Positions 21,272 to 35,000 of a DNA stretch of 64,000 bases are shown one piece after another. The stretch covers positions 8,742,001-8,806,000 of the forward strand of contig OZ234504.1 in NCBI GenBank assembly GCA_965153455.1. Direction: 5' to 3'. The first letter of the stretch is position 1. Each line of letters begins with the position of its first letter. Source of the stretch: Sphagnum compactum. Its lineage: Eukaryota; Bryophyta; Sphagnopsida; Sphagnales. The position numbers and the translations under genes are program-made. Under the pieces are notes generated by a model. It saw only the letters and a program-made list of their open reading frames with translations, was not told the origin of the DNA and searched no databases.

Positions 21272-24200
21272 GGCATAAATTAATATTTGCTCCTAGTTGA
21301 ATTACTAGTTTTCACATTGAAAAAATATCGGTGTTATTGTGAATATGAATTTACATCTAGAATGATTTTGTCTTCAATTGTGGATAATTTTATATATTCA
21401 AATAGGATATGATATTTGATTACAAACTTCAAAATAAAGTCATAATAGATTTGAGGACTTGTAGATCCAAATTTGATTTACATGCACAAGCCTCTAATCT
21501 ATATCCATGAAAACAATAATTAGGATTCTACTTTTTTTGGATGGTAGTTCTTTAAGTTCAGGGGGGCTTCGAAATCATGAAACGTGTGTACCATATACTC
21601 AAGTGATTTTCACTTAGTTGCACCTCCTTGATGTTGACTACAACCTCAAATTTGTCACCATTGATTCGTATAGAATATAAAATTATATATTGGAGGATCT
21701 TAAGGAACAAATGCAAATTCATATGTCAATTCACATAGAATGGATAATTGCATCTTGGGGGACGAGTTGGCATGATGAACATTGTCAAACACATGTAATA
21801 TTTTGAATTATAGTTCATGCATTCCTTATCACCTTCATCTTTCCATTGCTAGAATTAACATCATCATCAAATTGGTTGCAAAGTTTGCTAAAAGCATGTC
21901 ATGCATGTTTGTCTTGTCATGTGCTTGTTTTGCAATTGGTGTGATAGCTTTAGGAAGATATAATAAGATTCATTTTCAAAACAAATGTTTTGTTAATTGA
22001 TTGTTCATTTTATATGTTCATTAATTTAAACAATGAGAAGGTCATAATGATGGTTAACATCTATGTATCCCAATTTTATTGATCATCAACTAAAGAAATG
22101 TTCACTCATACATTTGATATAGACTTTAGAATTACAAATTAGCGTGATGCACACTTAGGTTTGTTAAATGATATTGGTGGTAAATTTTGATTTGGAAATT
22201 TTAAAAATTTCTTAAGCTTGAAGCATGTTCCCAAACTCTTTTGGGGTGAAAAAGTTTTGGGATGACTAAAACAAATTGAAACATTTCAAATGTATTATTT
22301 TGTCGCCCAACAATGTTAGGAACTTTAGTCTTAATGCATTTAGTTAAGTTTAAATTATGCTTAAGCTAAGACATTGGGTTAAGAATATATTGTTATAAAA
22401 TGGGTTTAGTGTGAATGTAGTTCAAGTTATTTTATGTTTGAGGAATATAGCCTCTGTTTCATGTTTTGGGTCTCATATTTTGTGTTTTTGAACTCCAAAT
22501 CATGTGTGTCATGCAAGAAAGTGGAAATCGTTGATGTTGAAGGAAAAATGTCATTAACATTGTTGTGTGAGCTCCAACCAACACGCAAAGATATAAGAAA
22601 CAAAGGTCATAGTGACAACCACCATGAAACAAAGCAAAAGGAATGTGGTAGAACTTGAAACTTTACCATCTTTGTGGTTGAGATTGATTCATATAACCAA
22701 AATAAACAAATAAATAGTGGGGGGAGTTGTTGCCTTTGAATGGTTCAAGTTGGGTGGCAATGCACATTGCTAATGCATAGTCCCAATATGAAGAACACAT
22801 ATTTATAGGCTTCACATGAAGCTTGGACAAATAAAGTTTACACGAGTGCTTGAGTAAGAACTTGTGCAATGTTTTTGTTTTTGTCTTTGAACAAGAGCTT
22901 GTGCAAAGCTTATGGTTGTATAACATTTATCATGGTTGTGCACATGATTTTTGTAACGATCATCATATTTGTGTTCTTTGTCAAAAAATTGTTGAAGTCT
23001 TGCACCAAAAAAACATATAGTAATAGTAGAAATTGTGTCAACATAAATGTGAACACAAGCTCAAGCCTCTATCACCAATGAATTTAAACTCACTTCTAAA
23101 TGTGGGAGGTTTAGAATATGAATTGAAGTACACATGCTCTACCATTGGTTGGGAATTTAAAGCGAGGTTTGAACTTAATCAAAAAAGTCTTGCCATATTG
23201 TTTTTACTATTATTTTCATTTATTTGGTTTTATTCTGAATTTTTCATGTGGGCAAGAGTTCATCCATCCAATAGACAAATAACAAGTTAGTGAATGGACA
23301 TTTGGTTTGGTCACCAAACTCCCATCTTAAAACTATGAGGTGAATTGTAGGTGCAATGGTTTAGTTTAATTTAACAATGTACATGTGCAACATCCCTTTA
23401 AATTAGGGGTTAGAAAATCCAAACATAATTGTAGTATCGAAAAATATTGTTTCCTTAAGTCATTATACCCCTTCAATTTGAGGTTCACTTATAAACTAGT
23501 GTAACATTGATATTGGACGTTTTATTTTCTCACTAAATACATACCGTTACTAATACACTATTATATGCATACCAATTCTAATTTGAACAAGTTTAAAAAT
23601 TCTTGACAAGTCTTGGAAATGTTTTTAGGACATTATGTACTCTAGTGAAAAATGGTTCAAGAATTGGTTAGGAATGTATAAACAACTTTATATTCCCAAA
23701 AACTTATACTGCAAATAGCTTAAGCATTAATGTGTATAAAACATTGAACTGTGATAAGAACCAAGTGCCTATTACAATGTATAAGGTTCCAAAAGATGAA
23801 AAAATTGTGAGATTATAGCCAGTAATAAAACATGACTCAAATTAGAAATCATTCTTACTTTCATAAATGAAAACAACAAAAGCTTGAAACATCTAGATAA
23901 AAGTGAGAGGGAATTCATTTCATTTGAGTTTTTTTAAAAAGGAAATATCATATAGGTTTTAGGTTTTATAAATAAGAAATAAGTTTGGGAAGTCTTAATA
24001 GTATTTTTTGTGTTTCGAATGGGAAAAGATGTTGGGAAGGATGTTTGGATGTTTCATGCATCAAACTAAGGTAAGTTTGAACTCTAAACCTTCTCTTGGA
24101 CGAAAAATGTTTTTAAAAGTAAATGGTCCAAAAAAAAAAGGTTGATAAACATGATTTTTGGGTTGTCTATGGACATCCTTTTTGGAAACCATGTTATATT

Positions 24201-27200
24201 ATTCTATGCAATCTTTTTGGTTTGCATGCAAAAATGTTTCCCACAACTTTAGGGGGTGTGAAGCTCCTTAATCCTATCAATTTCTTTTGTCTCTTTTCAT
24301 TTGTGGACTAATCATGTTGAACTTTTACTTTATTCCTTTGCCATGCAATTATGTGAAAATGAACTCATTGGGTAATTTGGGCATTCCTTTGAATAATGCT
24401 CCCTCTATTAACACTTATAACATTGCATCATTGATAGGTCTCACCCAATCCTTTGTTCATTTTGGATTGCAACAAATGGAATGCAACTACTTAATAATTT
24501 GTTCCATGGGTGATTCCACAAAATGAATTTCATATTTAGACGTTTATTTGATTTATGATTGCTTATAAAAGTGACTTGAACTTACTTACTAAAGTAGTGA
24601 TGTGTGTGAGTGGTGGTCTTGAGGTCATTTTCATGTTTTCTTCCTTTTCTTTTTTACTTTGTCACCACATCTTTGAAGGTCTTTTTGTTCATATTTCACA
24701 TGCTATTTCAATTCAAGAAACAATTCAATGGTGACACACTTCATTATTAGCACATTGATATCAGCAAAAATTATTCCTTTCAAGTCTTTATGTCCTAATG
24801 CTTTAAGTCACTTATGAATTTTTTTTGGGTAAAATCATCGCTATGTCTTTAAATTCTTTCATAGTTTTGGAAGCGTCATGCTTCAATTAACTTAATTTGA
24901 AAATAAAAATATATGATATGTCTTTTGAAAAAGTTATTTCCTTCAAAGAGTTTAGGAAGGAAATTAAGCCAATCTTCATATGTTCTAAACTTAGTACCAA
25001 CACTTGAGTTTTTTTATATTTTGTTGAAAACATTTCAAAGTCTCCCTATTTGTTTTTTTTCTTTTAAAACACCAAAATCAACATATTAACACACCATGTT
25101 GCAATATTTTCAATTTAACTTAAATCATACATTTGGGGTTATTTAAACAACTTGTCTTTCCTTATTCTACCTTTCACCTTTGTAACATCACTTAAAAGCC
25201 TCTTGTCGCATGGATTAGGAAATACCTATGGCCAATAATGGTCTAGAAACAAAATTGACCTTATCTTCATGATGTCATTCTCTAAAAGAACTAATTATAT
25301 TTCTAATGTTGCATCAATTCTACACATATGCCCATTTTGGAAAATAGGAAGTACAATATCACATGCATTGTAATTATGTATGATTCCATGACCACTCCAC
25401 ATGACATGGACAAGTTATTTATACTACTTTCATTAGGAGTTACCTCCTTGTTGATCCATATGATGACATTTTGTTGATAAATGTCATTTTTGCACATTAT
25501 TTAGCAAATTCAAGCTTAGGTTTTTTTTTGGCCTATGCAATTGGAAACAACCACAATTATTAACAGGAACTAGACCATTTTCAATATACACCTTGAAACA
25601 AATGAAATTGGCCTATAAATTACACATGGTGGAAAAGGTGTTAGTCTTCTTTTGGAAGCGAGGAGCCCAAGGAGCAATGTTTCTTTCACTTGCGAACTTT
25701 TGTCAAAGTTTTATCTAAAAAATATGATTTTGACTTGTGCAAAAGATTTTTCATGGAAAATGGTCAAAATTCACCAAAATTCAAAGAAAAATGATTCCAC
25801 ATAGCCATTTTTTAATGATAAGTTTTAATATGTAGCCAAATTTGGCTTTAAAATTTCTAGATTATCATCATTTTGATTACATTAAAAAATCCAAAAAGAA
25901 ATCTTGCCAAGGAGTCGAATCCCTCACCTTGAATTGTCATTGATATTAAACTTGCCATTAATCAACATTTATGCTTTCTTTAAAACCATGTATCAAAAAC
26001 TTTAAGTATCTAGACTTCCCACCATTCTTATGAACATAAAAACTTGGGTCCCATAAATGGAACCAACAAAGTGAGACTTGGACAAGATTATGGGACCAAG
26101 ACTAGGTATTCTACTATGCAACCATGAAATTTTATGTTGTATTATCAAAACAATCATCCACACAAGTGCAAACTATGTTGGGTTATATACTATGCAATAG
26201 AAAGGTTATTACGCACCTTCCTAGTACAATATTTTATGAATTAAGTTCAAAGATGTAAGAACACTCCCAAGGTTCTTTGTCTACATCAACACACTAACTT
26301 GCAACACCACAATGCAATACACACAATGAACCATGTGTCCATAACATAATGAAACTTAAACTACTAGTGTGGTCCTAATTTGCATGCTTCACATACAAGG
26401 TTTTTCCCCCTTTTTTTAAATTGTTATTATAAAATATTGACAATGTTAAGGTCCGAATATAGAAAATTTGTCAAATTTATACTAGGAAAACAAAAAAAAT
26501 CCCAAGTTTTTATTTTAAAAACAGCAAATTTTGTCTAGAAAAAAACATTGTTCACATATAAACCCTATCCAAAAGTAAGGAAGAGTCCGGAATACAAATG
26601 TACCACAATAGTACATCTACATAACAATTCAATCTATGATATAGCAAATTACATAAAATTCATAAATGGGTTAAGTTTGAAATCTTAACATCCTATTCGT
26701 CCACATCTGATGAGTCATGAATTTGCATCATCATCATCCAAAATTCGCAAAAATCATACACAAAAAAAATATTATTTTAGTAAGATTTATGAGAAAAGTT
26801 CAAATTCTAGAAAGAAATAGTAGTTTTTTTTGTTTGGCTCTAGTTCACTATATTGTGAATGCTACAACTATCTATAAGATGTGGATCTTAAGGACTTTAT
26901 AGGCTTTGCATGTACATTGTAAACATCTTAGAAGAGTTTATTGTATAGCTTCCTCTTGTAGAAGTATAAAGTATCATAGCTTGTGATAGATCTTGACAAG
27001 ATGGAATGTGATTTCAACTATTTCAAAACTTTGCATGTTTTGAACAATAAACATAGAAATTTAAATTCTTTACCAAATTAAATTCTCATGGACCCATTTC
27101 CTCACTTGTGAGGAAAGCTACCTAAAGGCCAAACCTCAGCTAGTCAAGCTTCCCAACCTAGTTCCCTACTCCAGTGTAATAGATGGAGTTTATTCATTTA

Positions 27201-27400
27201 GTCAATCCTGTTTGTTGAAGAGTAATGGATTAGGTGTTGCTAATTGGGCTGCTCAACATGAAATTTCTTCTCAAGCACTTAATTACATATGAGTGTTCAT
27301 TCATTGTAGTCTAATGTGACTCATATTAATTAGTTGTGGCAACCCCGAAGTTCAATTTTTCTTTTTCTTTTGTGATGGGCATCATCAGTCGGCCCCCATC
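21272..27400. other. Long AT-rich intergenic stretch without recognised genes
   Basis: Several open frames of 60-90 codons occur (for example 22434-22658, 24287-24526, 26717-26902), but none shows a motif, consistent codon use or continuity with neighbours. No RNA gene was seen. Confidence 0.45.
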
Positions 27401-27402
27401 AT

Positions 27403-27428
27403 GAATAATAATAATAATAATAATAATA
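27403..27428. repeat. (AAT)n microsatellite
   Basis: About eight uninterrupted AAT/ATA units. Confidence 0.9.
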
Positions 27429-27490
27429 GTCTCAAAATAGATATATTGTAGTCTTCTTCGTCTTTTGGGCTGATTATATAGGTTACAAGA

Positions 27491-27667
27491 GTAGAACTTA
27501 GAGCAAAGGATATGGGATAAAGTGAGGTGTTATTGGGAGCATGTTGGGGAACACATTGGAAACTTGAGAAACATGTTGAGAACTTTATGAAAGCACATTG
27601 GGAACAAATAAAAAATCCACTCCCCCCATTGGACCCCTTGGTGGATTTTGGCTCCACTCATTGGCTA
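27491..27667. repeat. Dispersed repeat R5, copy 2
   Basis: Same orientation and block order as 6045-6262, including GTGTTATTGGGA and a CACATTGGGAA...CCACTCCCCCCA end. Confidence 0.6.
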
Positions 27668-29248
27668 TTCAGAATTTATATGCATTCTTTACTATTTTTT
27701 ACCTAGGCTAATGGTAACTAGTGCACAGATTGTGCAACATAGTATTGCATTCAATTCATTCTAGCCCATGTTTATTGAAATTTGGGCATTGAATAACTAA
27801 GATGTAAACTTTTGTTGCAAGGCTTGGTTGCATGAGTGGATTTCTGTAGCATATTAATAGTTTTGCCATTGCTTCAGGCAAGAGATAACCCCCTTTAAAT
27901 TGGTGCATTCCAATGGACCAATTTTGTTCATATGTTTATCAAATGTCAAAAAGATTTATATCTTGTTTTTTAATCTATATTCTTCAAATTCAATGGTGCA
28001 TTTTTTTCGTCTTTGAATATGTGTATAGATCCATGAAAAAATATGTTCAAGACTCTTTTGGTAATGAGGATTATTTCCCAAATGCTTAGGCTTTGTAGGG
28101 GTTAAACAACATCCAATTTTGCACATTTTTTTTAGGACAATCAAATTGAAGGTAAATGGAGCTTTAGAGGATCAAATTAGGGCCCAAAGACAAGTTAATT
28201 TGAAGGATAATTTTATTATGTCAAAAAATTAAGTAAATTTTAATGGCAAGTTGGTCTGTAATTAATGGGGGGTGATGGCTTTTGCAATCTCAAATACCCA
28301 TAATAGAACCTTTACCATTTTGTCATCTTCTTGACGAATATGTATTTATTCATAAATATTTCAACATTTATAGAAAATAATTTAATTACTATGGGAATGG
28401 TAAAGGTACTATTGTGTAAAAGGGTAAATAAATTTTTAATAAAAAAATTCAGCCAAGTGAAGAAGGTATATAGGCTTCAAAAACATTCCAAACTGGGCAA
28501 GGGTATAAATCTTTGCAAAGTTATCAATCTAGATAAAAGTGTAAAGGCATTTATGATGAACATTAATTTTACATACCATGAAGCATACATGATTTGTATT
28601 AAATGTAGGGTAAAAACATACTTGCACAAGTATGATGACATATTTCAAAAGTGAAGAAAGACAATTACTCGCATAATTGGCATTGCAAACATCAACATGA
28701 TGCAAAATTTCAAACATCCTATCAATGGAAATAACAAAGCTATGATTGAATCAACCAATAGCATTAAAAATTTCTATGTTCAAAAACAAATTATAATAAA
28801 AATGATAGTAAAATCCAAAGGGGTTCCAAAAATATATGGTAATTTTTTTTGTTGAAGGTAAATAATTAAAAAAATAAAATCCCAAAAGAAAATGTTATTA
28901 AATTGTTGGTTGCCATTAACACTAGATGTTACGCATGTAAAAATAGCTTCACTAGCGCCTTGCACAATATCTTTTGGATGAAATATAATCAAATTTATGC
29001 CAATTTGAGATAATAAATTGACTTTGGAGCAATATACCCTTACGTAGGGTCGATTTTAGCACATATTTGCTGAATAATTAATTAACTTCTAGCATTTTTT
29101 TAAAAAATTTAAATTTAAATTCTTCATTTTCCTTTGTGAAAAAATGTTCTTTTGAGAATAGTAAAAATTGAAAATTTCTGAATTTCTGAAAAAATAGAAT
29201 TTGTGTGCCAAAATAGTCACCAAGGTACTATTGATATGTGTGCATGAT
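27668..29248. other. AT-rich intergenic DNA with a short R1-like piece
   Basis: At about 28372-28425 the words AAAATAATTTAATTA, GGAATGGTAAAG and TGTGTA match the left flank of the R1 copy at 63225-63275. The rest shows nothing recognisable. Confidence 0.45.
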
Positions 29249-29732
29249 TTAGGCACTACTCAATATAATAACTATTCTCGATTGGTCATAGAAGAGGATC
29301 AGTCCATATAGCCACCCATCTTTTGCCGTCCCAAAATTCATGTTCATAGGTGAGGGTTTAGAAACAATTACTAAACCGTCTTGGATGTGAGAAACACTAT
29401 GGGAGGCCCAAGTAAGGGATATGGGTCGAGAAGCTCTAAGGTCCCGATTTTGGTGTGTTCCACCTTTAAGGCCTCTTAAACAACCCAAATTTAAGACGGG
29501 GGACGGATCTTACAACCATAATAATGCCCTCAATGGAGAGGAGCCTTACCCTATACAAAATTTGCGACGTCCTGAGGAATGCCGCAAATTCTGAAAGACT
29601 CTCAAAGGACTTTCGGCACAACCAATAATAAATACAAATTAGGGTAAAAAGCACAAGGAGTAGGGCAATGAGAAAATAAGGGACCCAGCCTGTTTCATAT
29701 TTCCGCTCCACCTCGCTCACTCGCTCACTTGC
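29249..29732 (-). other. CpG-containing stretch with two overlapping unassigned open frames, one with a membrane segment
   Basis: From about 29732 leftwards a frame without ATG (it opens directly after a TAA) reads VPYFLIALLLVLFTLICIYY, a strong hydrophobic segment, then SFESLSEFAAFLRTSQILY, ending at 29466. A second frame overlapping its end (29488-29249, no ATG) reads GWLYGLILFYDQSRIVIIL. CpG is commoner here than around it. No family was recognised. The lack of start codons and the inverted repeat at its right end suggest part of an unidentified mobile element, not a gene. Confidence 0.3.
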
Positions 29733-29891
29733 TTAGGGGCATTATACGACATAAAAATAGACCACTAATGTACAATATAAAAAAATATTCGAGTTGACGG
29801 GTGTTTGTCGATAGAAGTAGGGCCGACACGAGTTGGTTGTAGGAAGGGAATTATGAAGTGAGCAAGTGAGTGAGGTGGAGTGGAAATATTT
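29697..29891. repeat. Inverted repeat, about 35-bp arms, about 120-bp spacer
   Basis: 29697-29733 (TTCCGCTCCACCTCGCTCAC, then TCGCTCACTT) is the reverse complement, with a few changes, of 29855-29891 (GAAGTGAGCAAGTGAGTGAG, then GTGGAGTGGAAAT). The arms differ mainly where the left arm keeps CG and the right arm has TG, as expected from CpG decay. Confidence 0.75.
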
Positions 29892-29984
29892 TATTTTCCT
29901 TTACAAAAAAAACTTTCTTTGAAAAAATTTAAAAATTTTGAAATTTTTTTCCAACATGTTTACATATAATATATACTTTAGTGT

Positions 29985-30260
29985 CAAAGTGCCGGGGTAC
30001 TATGGTACACACTGGAGAGTGGGCAACGGGCCGCCCTTTCTTCTGGCACCGGGTTCGTTGCCGGAAGAACATTTGTTTGTTTGTTTGTTGTGTGTCAGGA
30101 GGGCGGGGTAACACACATCACATGACAAAGTTTTTTTTTTAATAATGCAGGGGCTTGCACGGAACAAATATCTCATTCTTGGCCAACCAACGAGATCACC
30201 TTGTTACAACCCCGTGCGTTTACCAAATCCCGGATACAGGGGGATCCAGGGGGGGGTGGG
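29985..30260. other. GC-rich patch, unclassified
   Basis: Contains CCGGGGTAC, GGGCAACGGGCCGCCC, a (TTTG)4 run near 30072-30089 and GGATCCAGGGGGGGGTGGGG. It looks like a younger insertion than the AT-rich surroundings, but no ends or coding region could be assigned. Confidence 0.35.
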
Positions 30261-30384
30261 GGGCCGAATCATGGTGAACTAGGCTTTTCCAATTTGTACG
30301 TACTCTTGCTATTTTTGGATCCAGTTTCTGGCTCTGTTACACAATACATATATACTTGTGGGTGCCTCAAGGGAGAAACCGATA

Positions 30385-31095
30385 ACAATGATAAAATAAA
30401 TTATGTGTAGGGTAAAGCCCCCGGCTCCGGGTGGGGGCACTTGCAAAGGACCCTGGGGGAGGGGGCACCGGGGCCTCATGACAGAGTGGTAGCCAAGTCT
30501 AGCCTTGCATTTTGGGAATGTGGCCCCACCAGGGTTTTCTTCTTCCATGTTTTTGTCATGTAGTCGAAGTGGCCAATCGTTTGTTCTGTGGTGCTAGTTT
30601 AGCCAAATTTGGTTACATATTAGATATGAAAGTAAAAAAGAAATAGAATCCTTCTATATTTTTGGCTACTTACTAGAACTTATCACAAATTTCTGGCAAT
30701 TTGATTTTTTTGTTGGCTTTGAAACCTGGCGAATTTCAGTAAAATAAAATTCCATGAAAAATGTTATGTATAGGTTGAAATCATATTTTCCAAGTCGAAA
30801 TTTGACAAAAATTTGCCAATAAATAGAAATATTGTGCCCCACCTATGGGCTTTCCCAAATGTAAAGCACTAGGCAAAGGTTATCATCATGAACCTTAACA
30901 TAGGTAGATCATGAGGCATACTAGGGAGAGGGGTTCTTCCACATAGTCTTAAGAGTGGAGGGATCTCATGCCTAAGGTAGGCCTAAGATCCCTCCCATTC
31001 TTAACGAGTAGGCATCATATCGCTCCTCCCTCTTCTCTTGTAGGAGGGATATGCATGAATATAAAGTGCCCTCCACATACACTACAAAACTTCTC
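30385..31095 (+). repeat. Dispersed repeat R1, copy 1, split by an insertion
   Basis: It starts with TTATGTGTAGGGTAAAGCCC and reaches GCATTTTGGGAATGTGGCCC by 30524. After a 306-bp interruption it resumes with TATGGGCTTTCC, GTAAAGCACTAGGCAAAGG and ends CCCTCCACATACACTACAAA. The same order without interruption is seen at 63225-63655 and partly at 40768-40950. GTAAAGCCC and GGGCTTT-type words form inverted arms. Confidence 0.75.
30531..30836. mobile_element. 306-bp insertion inside R1 with 7-bp target duplication
   Basis: CCCCACC at 30524-30530 is repeated at 30837-30843, exactly where the uninterrupted R1 copies have a single such block. The insert begins AGGGTTTTCTTC and ends AATATTGTG. I see no clear terminal inverted repeats, poly(A) end or coding capacity. 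The class is therefore open (degenerate hAT-like or other). Confidence 0.6.
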
Positions 31096-31894
31096 CAAGT
31101 TCCTTCCCCATGTTGGACTTTGAGATCAAAGGAAAGAGAAAAAGGGTGGATGGATCTAACACTTTAGCTCCAATAATATAGAGAGATTGATTTTCATGCA
31201 CATGGAAAGATTGGAAGAGAAGAAGACTAATTCTTATACATATGTCATGACATTATATTATTTTAAAACTTTTAAAAATTAAAATTCTTTGGGGGGAGGG
31301 GGGGGGGGGAGATATTAGAAAAACAATATCTTAAGGTTGGGAGTTTTGAGGACAATGTGGCTTCCAAAAAAAGACAAATACTTAAGGATTTTAATTTTCT
31401 TTCCAATAAATTTGTGTATTGGCTGAGGAATGGGCTAGAGGGTAGTGATTGGGTCAAAAATAGCACACGCTTCTAATAACTACTACCCATGTCTTCACTT
31501 TATTGGATGAGGTTACACCTTGTCTTCTATGGGAATCTAAACTTTTGACGTTAATCAAAGCTAGAGTGACTTGCTTTTCCAAGGGAGATGCCAAGCCCCA
31601 ATGAACCAAAAGAGCAAGGGATCCTTTCTTCCTTTGTCCTTTTTACTCCAAACAAAAAATACCTCATGTGAATGAAAACATGACACGATATTACACACAC
31701 ACACACATATATACATTTCCTTCTTTGGAAAGTGGGCTTTATATGGTTATAACTTGTAGCACAAGGAGACAAATGAGAGTCATATGTTTGATGCAACTCA
31801 ATGTAGTCTAGAGTATGTCATCATGGATTCAATGAAACACTAATGTCCACAACGCAATGTTTCATCACAAACCTTTCTTGCTCTATTTTAATGT
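31096..31894. other. AT-rich intergenic DNA with a G run and a CA microsatellite
   Basis: A G-rich run (GGGGGGAGGGGGGGGGG) lies at 31290-31309 and (CA)n at 31694-31707. No gene was recognised. Confidence 0.5.
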
Positions 31895-32095
31895 TGGCTT
31901 GTGGCATCATCCCCTTTTCCTTATTGACTTGCGCTAGGTAAAGTGAAAACTTTCACAAAGGTGGTTTGCCCACAACTTAGAAGCTTTAGAAATATTGATA
32001 GTTGGCCATGTGGAATAGAAAAAGACAATGTTGGTTGAATATTGTGAAAACGATTTGTTTCAAATTTCTAACAACTAGTAATAATTATGGATTAG
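31895..32095 (+). repeat. Dispersed repeat R4, copy 1
   Basis: It shares GTGAAAACTTTCACAAAGG then GTGGTTT, GACAATGTTGGTTGAAT-like and CTAACAACTAGTA blocks in order with 40520-40715, same orientation. Confidence 0.6.
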
Positions 32096-35000
32096 GTAAT
32101 CGATTCGAGGTTGTTGGTTATTGGAATTAACTAAAGCATGGTAGCATTGAAGTTTTTTATTTAAAATGATGATCTTAAGTCAATTACTAAACATAAATTA
32201 TTAATTGGAGGTTCAGGACCATTGGCTATAAGTAGTTAGTCACAAGTACCTGGCATGTTTTTTAAATTTTGGGTTGTAGCATTTTAGCACTTATGATCCA
32301 AGAGCATGGTTGAAATTTCTTTTCATTTTTCTTCTATCTTGTTTGTTTTTTGGTTGTTTTGTGAATTTTGTTTTTATATGTAGGAGAACAAGAAGATATA
32401 CCTTAACAATGGACACATGCAAGTCTTTGTGGAAGGTTTATTCCATCTAAAGTTGATCATGAGTGCTTCCAATTCTAGGAAAAGGTTTTCATACGTATGT
32501 CTTTTTAATGACTAGCAACCAATGTTGAATGAATTGGAAGATGACCAATAGCCAATGGCAAATGAATTGTGATATCAACCTTCTTTTGATCTTGGAATAT
32601 GTCATGACTTTAATTTGGGTGTGCAACCATCTCCCAAGATTAAAAAGAATTGAATGCTTGCAAGTGAAATCAAGTTGAACAAAAGACCAAGGTTTGGAAT
32701 GAACACAAGAAAATGCAAGCACATTCCCACATGAAATGGAAGTATGTGGGAATCAAACGAAGATAGTCACAAGACTCCCAAGTTCAACTCCCACTTTGGG
32801 AGTTGAAAGTCCCAAGATGTGTTCAATATTTGGATCTAGGGTTAAGGGACCAAACCTTGCCCAAATTGAGATTTTAAAAAACAATTACACAAGTCTTGAT
32901 GAATAATACACTAAAAATGGGCTACATTTTCAAAACAAATATCTTTAACACAAGTTACATGATCATTTGAAAATTAAATAATCAAACTTTCAAAATGACA
33001 CACAACATTAAAATGACATTTACAAGGTCAAGTTACATCCAATTAAAGATCATGATACACTTTCAAAAAACTCTTTTCAATGGATACAAAATTTCATTTA
33101 AAGTCTTTCAATGTGTATGCAAAATGAGAAAGTTATGAGCTTAGACAAAGTTGTTGGACTTATAACTTGGCACTTTTTGGACTTCCATGTGAAAGTCTTG
33201 GGGAAAATAGCAATTTTGATGTAGCCCTTGTGAGAAGCTACAAAGTATACTAAAGCAAAAAGAATAGTGAGCCCAAGTTAGAAATGTGGTGAACTTGAGT
33301 TTGTGGCTTGTTTGTGCACTAATTTGGTTCCCAATGCAATAATTGCCCTCTTTGTTTAATTTCTGCATTTTGATGTGTCCATGAACTCAACTTGAAAAGT
33401 TCATCTTAGTCTTATCCCAAAACACCTGCATGATCTGCAACACACGAAATCGTTTCTTCTAACTCATTTGTAATGATCATGGTTGTGATTTGATATTTTT
33501 TTACCATTAGTTCAAAACCCATAGGTTGTATTTGTTGATTGTGTGAGTAATGCATATGTTAACATTGTTAAGAAAATACACATTGATGTGTTAAATTGTA
33601 ATGTTTTAGATGAGAGCCAAATGGAGTTGTTTAATGTTAATATTACATTGCTTGTGATGATTATTGTATTATTCATTTTAATAAACATGTTGAATGTTAG
33701 GGTAAACGTGTTGTCCATTCATATGGATATGTAGCAATTCAAAAGGTATTGCTTAATTTTTTAATACATAATAATGGCAAACTTGCTTTGTGATGGTCCA
33801 ACTAATGCATCTTGTGAAACTTCAAGGTTTGTGAATGAAGAGATTATTTAAGTATATGTTATTGTGTACTATCTAATTTGCATACCCAAAGTAGGAAAAA
33901 CAACCTTTGGGCTTGTAATAGATACATCCTTTCTATTTCTATTTCATTTTATCATTGTTCTCGTTGATAATTTGATCAATCTATGTTGTGTTACATGAGG
34001 TTTTGATAAATTGAAAAAAATGATTCAAAAACATCCTTCTAAAGGAGCTTGGCAAGTTGATGATGAAGTTTTTTGTTATGTTTTGTAAGTGTAATGGGGA
34101 TAGACATCCTACAACAGCCATAATGAATACATGTTCATGATTCAATTGGGTTTTGATCCATTATAAGACGTTAAAGTGCTTGTTACTAATGTACAAGAAT
34201 TTTGGTTCAAAATGCAAACATTCCCATTTTTCATTGGTACTAATAAGGTAATTAAGATAGATATGCAAAATAGTTGAAACTTTAAAGCCGATATAAGATG
34301 AAAGAAAGTGGATGTTTTGTGAGGTTAAAATCCTTAAGCATCATAGGTGATGTTTCTCCTTGTGATGAAGTTGTTATAAAAACATGAACATTTCATATAT
34401 TTCACATGTGTGAAAGGAACAATTTATTTTTATTTTGACAAAAAAATTCAACCAAAAAATTTGATTTATTTGGGAAATTCTTTTCTATTGTAAATTCAAC
34501 TTTTTTTTCTATTTTTTGCGGAAAATCGCTTAATTTTTTATATGGAAAATTTGAAAAATAAAACCTTGAAAAGGAGTAGTGATGAACATGTCTTCTTGTA
34601 TATTCAACTACTAAACCAATGTTTGGTTTAGAAAAGGTATGAATGTTTGGTGTAGGTAATATTTGTAGTTGGATGAAAAAGATGGCCATTGTTATTGCAT
34701 TATTATAAAAACATGGTTTTTACACTAGTAACATCATGACTAAAATATTTTGTATAATCAAGTTTACTAAGGTCAAATGATTGACTATGTCCATTTTCAC
34801 TAACATGAAAATTAAGTGTTTCCAAACTTTGATTTAAAAAGCTAACTATCTAGTCAAATTGGACAAAATGTTAAACATATGGTGAATGTGGCACCTATGT
34901 GGATTTATTGATCTTGATTATTGTGACTAATATGATTAAATCAAACATTCAAATGATTACATATGTAAATTTTTTTAATTTTATTGTTTTGTGTGCATTA

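Noticed and set aside
24123-24526. Two neighbouring plus-strand frames of 62 and 79 codons
   Set aside because: Different frames, no recognisable family, composition like surrounding DNA.
25905-25930. GGAGTCGAATCCC, tRNA B-box-like
   Set aside because: No A box at the right distance and the core differs from GWTCRANNC.
29466-29720. Independent small membrane-protein gene
   Set aside because: No ATG before the hydrophobic segment, frame opens inside an inverted repeat arm, no conserved neighbour; kept only as an unassigned frame.
32780-32792. GTTCAACTC, exact B-box match
   Set aside because: No A-box match 30-60 bp upstream; single 9-mers of this kind occur by chance.
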